The position numbers and the translations under genes were made by a program. The notes below the pieces were generated by a model. The model saw nothing but the letters and a program-made list of their open reading frames with translations. It searched no databases and was not told where the DNA came from. From contig NZ_JBLIAI010000007.1 of assembly GCF_047634455.1 (NCBI RefSeq), positions 1-64,000 of the forward strand: a DNA stretch of 64,000 nt. The letters are read 5' to 3'. This DNA comes from Maritalea sp047634455 (GTDB lineage: Bacteria; Pseudomonadota; Alphaproteobacteria; Rhizobiales; Devosiaceae). Shown one piece after another: positions 24,621 through 33,835 of the stretch (the first letter of the stretch is position 1; every line of letters starts with the position of its first letter).

Positions 24621-27503
24621 ATGACATCACTTGCCAGCCACTTGCAAACGTTCAAGAAGCAATTTGGTGATGGTGATGCATTTGGCGACATTTTGGCAGG
24701 CGCCAAGACGCCTCTTAAAAATCTGAAATCTTGTCAGTCCAGTTTACAAACCGTTTTTAGTGCTGCGCCGTTTTTGCGCGACTGTGCAAGCGCAAACCTT
24801 GAGTGGTTTGACGCGGCGCTGGCAAAACCAGCTTCAGATACAGTTGCCGATATTTTGGCTGAAACTGCGGGGGTCGCAGCGCACAACTTCGACGAAAAAG
24901 GTTTGCGGGCATGGTTGCGTAAGCTAAAGTCGCGCATCGCGTTAATTGCGGCTGTCTCAGAGGTTTCGGGCGCAACATCGGCCAAAGACACAACAGAATG
25001 GTTGGCGCTATTTGCCGACAATTGCCTGGACGCGGCGCTTGATTTTTTGGTCACAGAGCGTTTTGAGGCGCAAGGGGTTGCCATTGATCCTAAACGTCGC
25101 CCGGCACGCCAGAGCGGGTTGACCATTCTTGCTTTGGGAAAGCATGGCGGGTTGGAGCTTAATTACTCTTCAGACATCGACATCGTTGCTTTTTATGAGC
25201 TGTCTCGGTCGCCGATTGCCGACAATCCGCGTGTAGGGCGCATCTATGAGAAAATAGTTCGTGACCTAGCGGCCATTATGCAAGAGCGCGACGAAACCGG
25301 CTATGTGTTCCGAACAGATTTGCGACTTCGTCCTGATCCCGGATCCACACCGGTCGCGATCTCGACTGGCGCTGCGTTGGCGTATTACGAATCTCGAGGT
25401 CAGAACTGGGAGCGGGCAGCGTGGATCAAGGCGCGTCCATGTGCTGGAGATGTTGTGGCCGGCGAACAGTTCCTCAACGAACTTGCGCCGTTTATCTGGC
25501 GTAAACACCTGGATTTTGCCACTATTGGCGACATCAAATCCATCAAACGTCAGATCAATACGGCTAAAAATGTCGCGGGGCGCGCGGTGCTTGGCCATAA
25601 TGTCAAATTGGGCAGTGGTGGTATCAGGGAAATTGAATTTTTTGCGCAAGTGCAGCAATTAATTGCTGGGGGCAGAGACCCGCTGTTGCGCACGCGTTCA
25701 ACCTCGGACACGCTTAACGCACTCGCCGCAACAAACTGGATTGCCAGTGATGTCGCCCATGGCCTGATTGAACGCTATTGGTTCCTGCGTTCGGTCGAAA
25801 ACCGCGTGCAAATGATCAATGACGAACAAACTCATTCATTGCCCGACAATGATGATCAACTGGCCTCGATTGTCGCCCTTTTGCCCTTTGATGACGTGAA
25901 GGCCTTCAAAGACGCCTATCGCGAATGCTTGGACGCCGTGGTGGACCATTATGGCGAATTGTTCAGTGATGATGAGGTTGATGACGATTTGGGTGGCTTG
26001 GTGTTTATCGGCAGCGATGATGACCCGGCAACATGGACAAAACTATCCCAAATTGGCTTCAAAGACCCTTCAAAAGTAATTGAAACCATCAAACGCTGGC
26101 ATTATGGCGGTTACGCCGCGACGCGAGCGGACAAAGCACGGCAAACATTGTCCGCCCTTAATCCCAGCCTGCTTCGTAACATCTCAAATGCCAGCAATGC
26201 GGATGAAGCTTTGCGCCAATTTGACTTTTTCATTTCCAAACTCCCAGCGGGCGTACAGCTGTTCGCATTGCTGCAAAATAACCATCGCCTGCAAAACGTG
26301 CTGATCGATTTTATGGCTGCCGCGCCGCGCATGACTGACGCCATTTTGCGGCGGGTGCACATTGTTGACGGGTTGATAGACCCGGCATTTTACGATGAGG
26401 TGCCAACTGCCAAAACCATCGACACCAAGGCACAAGATTTTCTGGGCGAGGCGCGGTCCTATGAGGATTTGATTGATCGGGCGCGCATATTCGGGCAAGA
26501 GCAGATTTTCCTGATTAGCGCAGGGTTGATCGCGGGTACATTGGCCCCTGGTGCGGCGGCAGCGCAATATAGCGCATTGGCCGAGATACTCCTTAATTGG
26601 GTTTTTGAAGCGGTGCGTCAGGAATTCGAAATAAAATATGGCAAGGTGGAGGGCGCACAAGTCGCTCTGCTTGCATTTGGCAAATTGGCCAGCCGTGAAA
26701 TGAACGCCCAGTCAGACCTGGATTTTATTTTGATCTATGATCTTTCTGCTGGCAGTGAACTATCAACCGGGCCAAAGCAGCTTGATAGCTCTCACTATTT
26801 CATTCGACTAACCCAGCGGTTGGTCGCTGCAATTTCAGCACCCACCGCCGAAGGGGTGCTTTATGAAACCGACATGCGCTTGCGACCGTCAGGCAATGCA
26901 GGGCCTTTGGCAACCAGTTTGAGAGGATTTGAGCGCTATCAGCACGAAGACGCTTGGACGTGGGAACATATGGCCCTCTCGCGTGCGCGGGTGGTCTTTG
27001 CAGATGGTCGTTTGGGGGAACGAATTTCGGACGTTATTGCAGATGTTTTGGCGGCACCAAAAGATCATTCTAAAATCGTTGAAAATGTATTGGATATGCG
27101 CAATAGGCTATTGCGCGAGCGTCCGGCAAAGTCAGCGTGGGACATCAAATTGGCCACCGGTGGCTTGATTGATTTGGAATTCATCGCCCAATTTGGACAA
27201 CTCGCGTTTGGTGCAGAATTGGCGGTGCCTCAAGCACCACCACTTGAGGTGTTTGCGGCGTTGCAGGCAAAAGGTAAGATTGCAACCGCGGAACCGCTTG
27301 AACAAGCGCATGCGCTCTACAATGTTGTGCTACAACTTACCGCCGCTTGTCAGAACGAGCCTTCAAAAACCGACAAATGGACCGATGGCTTCGTTGAGCT
27401 GCTAACGCGCACAACCAACTTCCCAAGCCTGCAACTGCTTGAAGACGAGTTGGCCGACAAGCAAAACGACGTCGCCAAGTTATTTGGTGATTTTATCAAG
27501 TAA
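24621..27503 (+). CDS. glnE: Glutamine synthetase adenylyltransferase/deadenylylase GlnE
   Basis: 960 aa, the expected length. Two nucleotidyltransferase domains are visible. The deadenylylating one has LGKHGGLELNYSSDIDIV (about residue 172), and the adenylylating one FGKLASREMNAQSDLDFI (about residue 690), each with the paired aspartates. Helical linker and regulatory segments lie between them. It adjusts glutamine synthetase activity in response to PII. It converges on the next gene with an 8-nt gap. Confidence 0.95.
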   Translation: MTSLASHLQTFKKQFGDGDAFGDILAGAKTPLKNLKSCQSSLQTVFSAAPFLRDCASANLEWFDAALAKPASDTVADILAETAGVAAHNFDEKGLRAWLRKLKSRIALIAAVSEVSGATSAKDTTEWLALFADNCLDAALDFLVTERFEAQGVAIDPKRRPARQSGLTILALGKHGGLELNYSSDIDIVAFYELSRSPIADNPRVGRIYEKIVRDLAAIMQERDETGYVFRTDLRLRPDPGSTPVAISTGAALAYYESRGQNWERAAWIKARPCAGDVVAGEQFLNELAPFIWRKHLDFATIGDIKSIKRQINTAKNVAGRAVLGHNVKLGSGGIREIEFFAQVQQLIAGGRDPLLRTRSTSDTLNALAATNWIASDVAHGLIERYWFLRSVENRVQMINDEQTHSLPDNDDQLASIVALLPFDDVKAFKDAYRECLDAVVDHYGELFSDDEVDDDLGGLVFIGSDDDPATWTKLSQIGFKDPSKVIETIKRWHYGGYAATRADKARQTLSALNPSLLRNISNASNADEALRQFDFFISKLPAGVQLFALLQNNHRLQNVLIDFMAAAPRMTDAILRRVHIVDGLIDPAFYDEVPTAKTIDTKAQDFLGEARSYEDLIDRARIFGQEQIFLISAGLIAGTLAPGAAAAQYSALAEILLNWVFEAVRQEFEIKYGKVEGAQVALLAFGKLASREMNAQSDLDFILIYDLSAGSELSTGPKQLDSSHYFIRLTQRLVAAISAPTAEGVLYETDMRLRPSGNAGPLATSLRGFERYQHEDAWTWEHMALSRARVVFADGRLGERISDVIADVLAAPKDHSKIVENVLDMRNRLLRERPAKSAWDIKLATGGLIDLEFIAQFGQLAFGAELAVPQAPPLEVFAALQAKGKIATAEPLEQAHALYNVVLQLTAACQNEPSKTDKWTDGFVELLTRTTNFPSLQLLEDELADKQNDVAKLFGDFIK

Positions 27504-27511
27504 TTGAATCG

Positions 27512-28954
27512 CTAAGCGGCTTTTTCTAATGTGCTGTCTTCACTCTTGGTGGGCAGCGTGATCGCCACCGTTGTGCCAATGCCTGGATTGCTGTCTATGA
27601 CCAGCGAGCCGTTGGACAATTCAGCAATCGCCCGCGAGGTGGCGATGCCAAGTCCTAAGCCACTATGCTCTTTGGAAAACGCAGCTTCACCTAAAATGAA
27701 CGGCTGTGACAACAGCTCAAGCCTCTCCTTGGGCATGCCAATTCCACTGTCGGTCACTTCCAGCACAACGCCGTCGCTACCGCACCAGCAATTGAGCACG
27801 ATTGATCCCCCATCCTGCGTAAACCGAATGGCGTTGTCCATCAAATTGTCGATCATCCGACGGAGCAGTGCTGGGTCAGCTTCAACATGGCTGTCACATA
27901 TATTTTGCGCTTCAAGTTTCAGTCCAGCGCGTGTTGCCCGCGCGGTGTGACGCCGTAGGCTTTGCTGCACGAATTTGTACATATCGACGTCTTGGTTGTT
28001 CTGTACGGTTTCTCCGCCTTCAAGTTGCGCCAAGTCTAAAATGGCTGCAAAACTTGCAAGCAATGATTCACCCGAACGCTTGATGTCAGCAATATAATTG
28101 CCGTATCGCTTGTCACCTAATGGCCCATATGGCTCATGCTGCACCAAATCGGCAAACCCTATAATATGGTTCAATGGGGTGCGCATGTCATGGCTGAGGT
28201 GCGCGAGGAAACTGGTTTTTGATCTGCTGGCGGTTTCAGCGGCTAATTTTTCGGCGTGGTATTGTTTTGCGAGCTCACGATATTGTTGCTCGAGCTTTTT
28301 CTTCGCGCGGGTTGCTTTGAAATGATCAGTGCAGTCTGTAATGACTGTAACAAAATTGTGGGCTGGGTCCGAAATGTCTTCTATGCGGATCGTTTTGTCG
28401 TCTGCGCATTTGGCGATCACCAGCCGGTGATTTTGATTGTCTTTGTGCGCGTCGAACGTAATTGGATTTGTCGCCTCGCTCATGATGTCAGAATATGACG
28501 TCCCTTGTTCGGCATTTGTCTTTTCAAGCCCCATTAAGTCTCTATAGGCCCTGTTGCACCAAATGAGTTGGGCATTCGCCCCCCAGTGCGCTAAGCCGTG
28601 CGGCATGTGCTCAAGCGTGTCGTGTAGAACGTTGGGTTCTACTGTTTCTTGTGCAATTTCCGATGACAAATGCACGAGACGAAAAAACGCAAATGCGGTC
28701 ACCGTTGCGCCAAGGCCAATAGCGGCGCGTACAGGTAACTCAAAATCCGAAGAAAAGAAAATCGCCGCTGCGACAACCAACAGGGCGATAAGGGTTTTTG
28801 CATTCTCAAATTGGACATCGGGCGAAATCAAAAAGATGGATTTGAAGTTGGAAAAAGTGAACGTGCGCTTTTGCGAAATTGTGGGGTTCGTCGACACTTT
28901 CTGTGTCGCTCTAAATCCCTTTGCAGCACCGTCGGATCGCTCCGTCGTCAACAT
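27512..28954 (-). CDS. PAS-domain sensor histidine kinase (orphan)
   Basis: 480 aa. Two hydrophobic helices (about 50-70 and 75-92) are followed by a PAS domain (about 108-220; HDTLEHMPHGLAHWGANAQ, an NCRA-like WCNRAYRDLMG), a coiled-coil and a kinase core. The H-box is FLAHLSHDMRTPLNHIIGF, His near residue 254; the N-box is DNAIRFT; the G-box is HSGLGLGIATSRAIAE. There is no adjacent response regulator, so it could feed a phosphorelay of the DivJ/PleC type, to which its HisKA motif is similar. ATG preceded by GGAGAG. Confidence 0.85.
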   Translation of the reverse strand: MLTTERSDGAAKGFRATQKVSTNPTISQKRTFTFSNFKSIFLISPDVQFENAKTLIALLVVAAAIFFSSDFELPVRAAIGLGATVTAFAFFRLVHLSSEIAQETVEPNVLHDTLEHMPHGLAHWGANAQLIWCNRAYRDLMGLEKTNAEQGTSYSDIMSEATNPITFDAHKDNQNHRLVIAKCADDKTIRIEDISDPAHNFVTVITDCTDHFKATRAKKKLEQQYRELAKQYHAEKLAAETASRSKTSFLAHLSHDMRTPLNHIIGFADLVQHEPYGPLGDKRYGNYIADIKRSGESLLASFAAILDLAQLEGGETVQNNQDVDMYKFVQQSLRRHTARATRAGLKLEAQNICDSHVEADPALLRRMIDNLMDNAIRFTQDGGSIVLNCWCGSDGVVLEVTDSGIGMPKERLELLSQPFILGEAAFSKEHSGLGLGIATSRAIAELSNGSLVIDSNPGIGTTVAITLPTKSEDSTLEKAA

Positions 28955-29023
28955 TGTTGCTCTCCAGTATCAATATCTGCCCCGTGCGAGAATATTCGGT
29001 CTCGTTGGCTAAGAGATTGAATC

Positions 29024-29049
29024 AAAAAGGGGACTCTTGTCGAGCCCCC
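29024..29049 (-). terminator. Rho-independent terminator of pepN
   Basis: Read on the minus strand: GGGGGCTC GACAA GAGTCCCC then TTTTT. The 8-bp stem includes one G-U pair. It is about 67 nt past the pepN stop. Confidence 0.85.
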
Positions 29050-29115
29050 AATTTGCAACTATCCAATGATCTCAAAATTCCTTGAGTCTTTTGAATCACT
29101 TAAACAGTGAAAAAA

Positions 29116-31752
29116 CTATCCAGCCAGTGTGCGCTCCAATATGTCCGAACAGTCAGGTGACAATTTAGGGTTGTTCTTGAGCGTTTCAAGCGCAGTTTTT
29201 GCCACCTCCCGCCGCGTTGATTCGAATTGTTTGAATGAGCGGAACAGCGTGAGCAGTCGCGCTGCAAGCTGTGGTGTTCGTGTGTCGATGTCGGCAATCA
29301 GCTCAGCAACAAACTGAAAACCTGCCCCATCTTTGCGACCAAACTGCAATTGGTTGGCCGCGAAACCGCCAACCAAGGATCGCACACGGTTTGGGTTTTC
29401 AATGTTGAATTGTGGATCATCCATCAATGATTTTACCCTGTCGAGCGCACCCTCATCTGGAATGATGGCGTTTAACGTCAACCACTTGTCGAACACCAGC
29501 ACGCTGTCGCAATAATTGTCGCGGAAGTGCCGCAGCATTTGTGTTGCCTCTGGATGGTTTGAAGCAGCCAATGCACCCAACGCTGCGCTACGATCAGTGA
29601 TGTTGGTCGCCGCGTGATATTGTGCAACCGCAACTTGGCCGCCTTTGTCGCTGTCAGCCGCCAGCAATAAGCTAAGGCATTGATTTTTTAAGGCGCGTTT
29701 GCCCGCTGAACTTGCATCGGGTGAATAAGAGCCATCATCCAGTAAGGATTTGTACGCTTCCGCCAATTCTGGCTCAATCATCAAAGCAATGGCGGACAAT
29801 GCCGCACGTCGAACGTTGTAGATGCGTTCTGGATCGACATTTGCGCCAATATGCTCCGCCAACACGCTTTGTGAGGGTAGGCTCAATGCCAACGCCTTAA
29901 ATGCACTGTCAACGTGATCGTCGATCAGGATGGAACGGAACGCTTCAGCAAGTTTACCTAGGATTTGTGGGGTCGGGTCGTCACCACCAACTTTTGCCGC
30001 AGGTACCAAAATGTCGAGTGCAACATTTTGCAGGCTGTCCCAACGGTTAAACGGGTCATTGTCTAGTCTGGAGAGTTTGAGTTTATCCTCTAGCGTTAAA
30101 TCGGAATTCACACTCACCGGCGCGGAAAAATCTCGGAACAGTGATAGAGTTGGTTTGCTTGAAACGCCTTCAAACACCACAGTTTGCGACGCTTGATCCA
30201 AAATCATCAAGTCGCCGTCTACATTGGCACCGCTAACGCTTTCCCAACTCAAATCTTCGCCATTGTCTGACACCAAACCAAACCGAATGGGAATGAATTT
30301 GGGCTCTTTTGTTGGTTCGCCCGGTGTTGGTTTGTTGATTTGTTCTAATTTGATCGTCAGGCGTTTGTTTTCGCCGTCATATGAGTGAGTGACGTTGACG
30401 TCAGGCCGACCTGCAACTGTGTACCACTTTTGCAAATGGCTAAGGTCTTTGCCACTCGCATCTTCAAAACATTTCACAAAGTCTTCAATAATCGCCGCAT
30501 CGCCATCGTGCCGTTTAAGGTAGATGTCCATGCCTTTGCGGAACGTTTCCACCCCCAAATAGGTTTGGATCATTCGCACAACTGCAGCGCCCTTCACATA
30601 AACAGTGGCGGTGTAAAAATTGTTGATCTCTTTAAACTGATTGGGGCGAGGGGGGTGCGCAAGTGGGCCTGAATCTTCTGCATATTGATGGGAGCGCAAA
30701 TCGCGGGCATCAATGATCCGCTTAACCGCACGGGAACGCTCGTCGCTGGTAAACTCCTCATCACGGAAAACGGTAAGGCCTTCTTTGAGGCACAGCTGAA
30801 ACCAATCGCGACAAGTAATGCGGTTACCCGTCCAATTGTGGAAATATTCGTGCGCAATAATGGCTTCAACTTTTTCATAGTCATCATCGGTCGCCGTCTG
30901 CGGGTCGGCCAATATGCATTTGTCGTTGAATATGTTGAGGCCCTTGTTTTCCATCGCGCCCATATTGAAATCGGAAACCGCGACAATGTTGAAAACGTTC
31001 AGGTCATACTCGCACCCGAAGCGTCTCTCATCCCAAACCATAGAGCGCTTTAAGCTGTCCATCGCCCAGTCGCACTGGCCTTCTTTTCCGTGTTCGACAT
31101 AAATCGCCAAATCAACGGGTTTGCCGGTCATCGTGGTGAAATTGTCTTCAATATGGGCAAGATCACCCGCTACCATGGCAAAAAGATATGATGGTTTCGG
31201 GTGTGGGTCGTGCCAAATCGCAAAGTGACGGTTGCCGTCAAGTTCTCCACTTTCAACCGGATTACCGTTTGAAAGGAGCACAGGCGCCAGCGCCTTGTCT
31301 GCTTCCATGCGCACGGTGTAAACCGACATCACGTCAGGGCGATCATAAGAATATGTGATCCGGCGGAAACCTTCCGCCTCGCATTGGGTGCACCAAACCC
31401 CACTTGATCGATAAAGCCCTTCAAGCGCTTTATTGCTCTCCGGTTTGACCCGTACGGTGGTTTCAAGTTTAAAACTTCTTGGTGGATTGAAAACCTCAAG
31501 GTGTTTTTCGCTGATAAAATATTCACCCTCGGCCAGCACCCGACCGTCTATCGCAATTCGCACCAATTCCAAGTGTTCGCCGTGCAATTTCAGTGTGGTG
31601 CCGACCAAAACATCGTCTCGCAAGGAAAATGACAAGATTGCTTTGATGTCCATTGCATCTGGTGTGAACACCGCATCAAGTTCGGTTGTCGCAAGCACAT
31701 AATCGCTTGGTTTATAGTCACTTAGGTAAGTGGTTTTATTATCTTCAGCCAT
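29116..31752 (-). CDS. pepN: Aminopeptidase N (M1 family)
   Basis: 878 aa, as for bacterial PepN. The substrate motif GAMENKGL is present. The zinc site HEYFHNWTGNR with the downstream Glu in LKEGLTVFRDE gives the HEXXH-X18-E signature. It cleaves N-terminal residues from peptides in the cytoplasm. It is divergent from the ABC exporter genes and has its own terminator. Confidence 0.95.
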   Translation of the reverse strand: MAEDNKTTYLSDYKPSDYVLATTELDAVFTPDAMDIKAILSFSLRDDVLVGTTLKLHGEHLELVRIAIDGRVLAEGEYFISEKHLEVFNPPRSFKLETTVRVKPESNKALEGLYRSSGVWCTQCEAEGFRRITYSYDRPDVMSVYTVRMEADKALAPVLLSNGNPVESGELDGNRHFAIWHDPHPKPSYLFAMVAGDLAHIEDNFTTMTGKPVDLAIYVEHGKEGQCDWAMDSLKRSMVWDERRFGCEYDLNVFNIVAVSDFNMGAMENKGLNIFNDKCILADPQTATDDDYEKVEAIIAHEYFHNWTGNRITCRDWFQLCLKEGLTVFRDEEFTSDERSRAVKRIIDARDLRSHQYAEDSGPLAHPPRPNQFKEINNFYTATVYVKGAAVVRMIQTYLGVETFRKGMDIYLKRHDGDAAIIEDFVKCFEDASGKDLSHLQKWYTVAGRPDVNVTHSYDGENKRLTIKLEQINKPTPGEPTKEPKFIPIRFGLVSDNGEDLSWESVSGANVDGDLMILDQASQTVVFEGVSSKPTLSLFRDFSAPVSVNSDLTLEDKLKLSRLDNDPFNRWDSLQNVALDILVPAAKVGGDDPTPQILGKLAEAFRSILIDDHVDSAFKALALSLPSQSVLAEHIGANVDPERIYNVRRAALSAIALMIEPELAEAYKSLLDDGSYSPDASSAGKRALKNQCLSLLLAADSDKGGQVAVAQYHAATNITDRSAALGALAASNHPEATQMLRHFRDNYCDSVLVFDKWLTLNAIIPDEGALDRVKSLMDDPQFNIENPNRVRSLVGGFAANQLQFGRKDGAGFQFVAELIADIDTRTPQLAARLLTLFRSFKQFESTRREVAKTALETLKNNPKLSPDCSDILERTLAG

Positions 31753-31912
31753 TATCTACTCTTCATTCCCGAGTTGTTTTTGCGCCATTTTGGGCGAGTT
31801 TTTATATTTCGACATACTGTGGCAGAACCGCTACAGCCAAATCCGTCCACTGCATCTAATCTGAAAGGCTGGTTGATTCAAACCAGCTTGCCAACCTTTT
31901 TGTGTATCAAAC

Positions 31913-33757
31913 ATGTTAAATTCTATATTCGCTTGGTTCGAAAAGCATTATTCGCCGACTCATATTGAATCCAATCCACATCCGCCGATGGGGTTGCTCA
32001 AATTCTATGGTTACTTTTTAGGCCAGTTTAGAACGCCAGTCATCTTCAAGATTATCATCGTGGCCATCGGCGCGGGCATTGATTCCATGATTCCGGTATT
32101 CCTTGGCACAATCGTTGATCTGGTTTCGGGAACAGAGCCGGGAACCTTGTTCAAAGACCAAGGCGCGTTGCTGCTGGCCATGGCCATCACGTTGGCGCTG
32201 CGTCCTTCGATTTTTGTACTGGATATCCTAATCCAATATCACACCATCGTGCCATCACTGGTCGGGCGGGTGCGGTGGCAATCCCATTGGCACGTGGTGC
32301 GTCAAAGCTGGACTTTTTTCCAAAAAGACTTTGCGGGCCGTATCGCCTCCAAGATATTTGAAACGGGCCCTTCGCTTGAAAATAGCGCCATGGAGGTGAT
32401 CGACGCGGTCTGGTACATGGTCGTATTTTTTATTGTCGCGACAGGTGTGTTGGCCAACCAGGATATTGTGTTCTTGTTCCCGCTTTTGGGATGGGCCGCC
32501 GCGTATCTGATCCTCATGTATTTTTCGCTGCCCGCAATTGCAAAACAGTCCAAGATCAATTCGAACGCGCGGTCAGTTGTTACCGGGCGTATGGTTGATT
32601 GTTACGCCAATATCCAAACCCTAAAAACGTTCGCCACCGGCAACTTAGAAGACAAATATGTCGCCGACTCGGTGGAAGAAAACATCAAACAGTTCCGGCT
32701 ATTGATGCGTGTATTTTCGCGCATGTGGATGAGCCTGTTTGTCATCAACACGATTTTGTTGATCACCACGGGCTATCTGGCTCTGTCGTGGTGGAACAAG
32801 GGGCTAATTACCACAGGTCAACTCGCTATGATCGTGCCGTTCGTTTGGCAATTGCTCAATATTTCCGGTTGGATTTTGGAAGTGGCGTCTGGGATTTTCC
32901 GTGACATGGGCACGGTACGTGACGGGATGGATACCATTTCAAAACCTCTGACAATGGTTGATGAACCCAACGCGCCAGAACTGAACGTGGCAAGTGCCGC
33001 GATCGCCTTTGAAGATGTGAAGTTTAATTATGATGGTGGCAAAGACAAGCGGGTCATCGATCAGTTGAACCTTGATATCAAACCGGGTGAAAAAGTCGGA
33101 TTGATTGGGCGGTCTGGCGCGGGCAAATCCACAATTGTCAATTTGTTATTGCGTCTGTTCGACGCTGAAAAGGGCGTTATTTCAATTGATGGGCAAAACA
33201 TCTCGCGGGTAGGGCAAGACAGTTTGCGCCAAGCCATCGGGTTTGTATCGCAGGATACGTCGCTTTTGCACCGTTCAGTTGGCGAGAACATCAGATATGG
33301 CAAACCCGATGCAACCAACGAGCAAATGATTGAAGCGGCAAAACGCGCCAAAATTCATGATGTGATTCTGGAATTGCAGGATGAAGATGGCAACAAAGCT
33401 TACGATGCAAAAGTCGGCGAACGCGGCGTGAAACTGTCCGGCGGTCAACGCCAGCGGATCGCAATTGCCCGGGTTTTGCTCAAAGATGCGCCCATTCTGG
33501 TGCTCGATGAAGCAACGTCAGCGCTCGACAGTGAAGTTGAAGCCGCCATCCAGGAGCAACTGACCGAACTTATGGCAAATAAAACCGTGATCGCCATTGC
33601 CCACCGCCTATCTACAATCTCCGCCATGGATCGTTTGGTGGTGATGGATGATGGTAAAGTTGTCGAGCAAGGCACGCATGACGAATTGCTGCGACAAGAC
33701 GGGCACTACGCCCAATTGTGGAAACGACAGTCAGGCGGTTTCGCAGCAGCTGAGTAG
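31913..33757 (+). CDS. ABC exporter half-transporter (membrane + ATPase) 1
   Basis: 614 aa. Six-helix transmembrane domain (about 25-330), then an ATPase with Walker A GRSGAGKST (about 398), signature LSGGQRQR (about 507), Walker B ILVLDEATSALD and the H-loop IAIAHRLST. It belongs to the MsbA/multidrug-type B family. A very similar gene follows after 78 nt, so the pair may form a heterodimer or two paralogous homodimers. Both ATP sites look intact. Substrate unknown, lipid or drug-like. Confidence 0.88.
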   Translation: MLNSIFAWFEKHYSPTHIESNPHPPMGLLKFYGYFLGQFRTPVIFKIIIVAIGAGIDSMIPVFLGTIVDLVSGTEPGTLFKDQGALLLAMAITLALRPSIFVLDILIQYHTIVPSLVGRVRWQSHWHVVRQSWTFFQKDFAGRIASKIFETGPSLENSAMEVIDAVWYMVVFFIVATGVLANQDIVFLFPLLGWAAAYLILMYFSLPAIAKQSKINSNARSVVTGRMVDCYANIQTLKTFATGNLEDKYVADSVEENIKQFRLLMRVFSRMWMSLFVINTILLITTGYLALSWWNKGLITTGQLAMIVPFVWQLLNISGWILEVASGIFRDMGTVRDGMDTISKPLTMVDEPNAPELNVASAAIAFEDVKFNYDGGKDKRVIDQLNLDIKPGEKVGLIGRSGAGKSTIVNLLLRLFDAEKGVISIDGQNISRVGQDSLRQAIGFVSQDTSLLHRSVGENIRYGKPDATNEQMIEAAKRAKIHDVILELQDEDGNKAYDAKVGERGVKLSGGQRQRIAIARVLLKDAPILVLDEATSALDSEVEAAIQEQLTELMANKTVIAIAHRLSTISAMDRLVVMDDGKVVEQGTHDELLRQDGHYAQLWKRQSGGFAAAE

Positions 33758-33835
33758 TGTACACAAAAATGCTGTTGCCAATCGGCTGACATCATATAAA
33801 GTAAGAAAAAACTTATTTAATAAGAGATCATCACA

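Noticed and set aside
31858..31895. Short hairpin (CTGGTT/AACCAG) before the first ABC exporter gene as a terminator or riboswitch
   Set aside because: Only a 6-bp stem with a distant T-run and no conserved riboswitch core.
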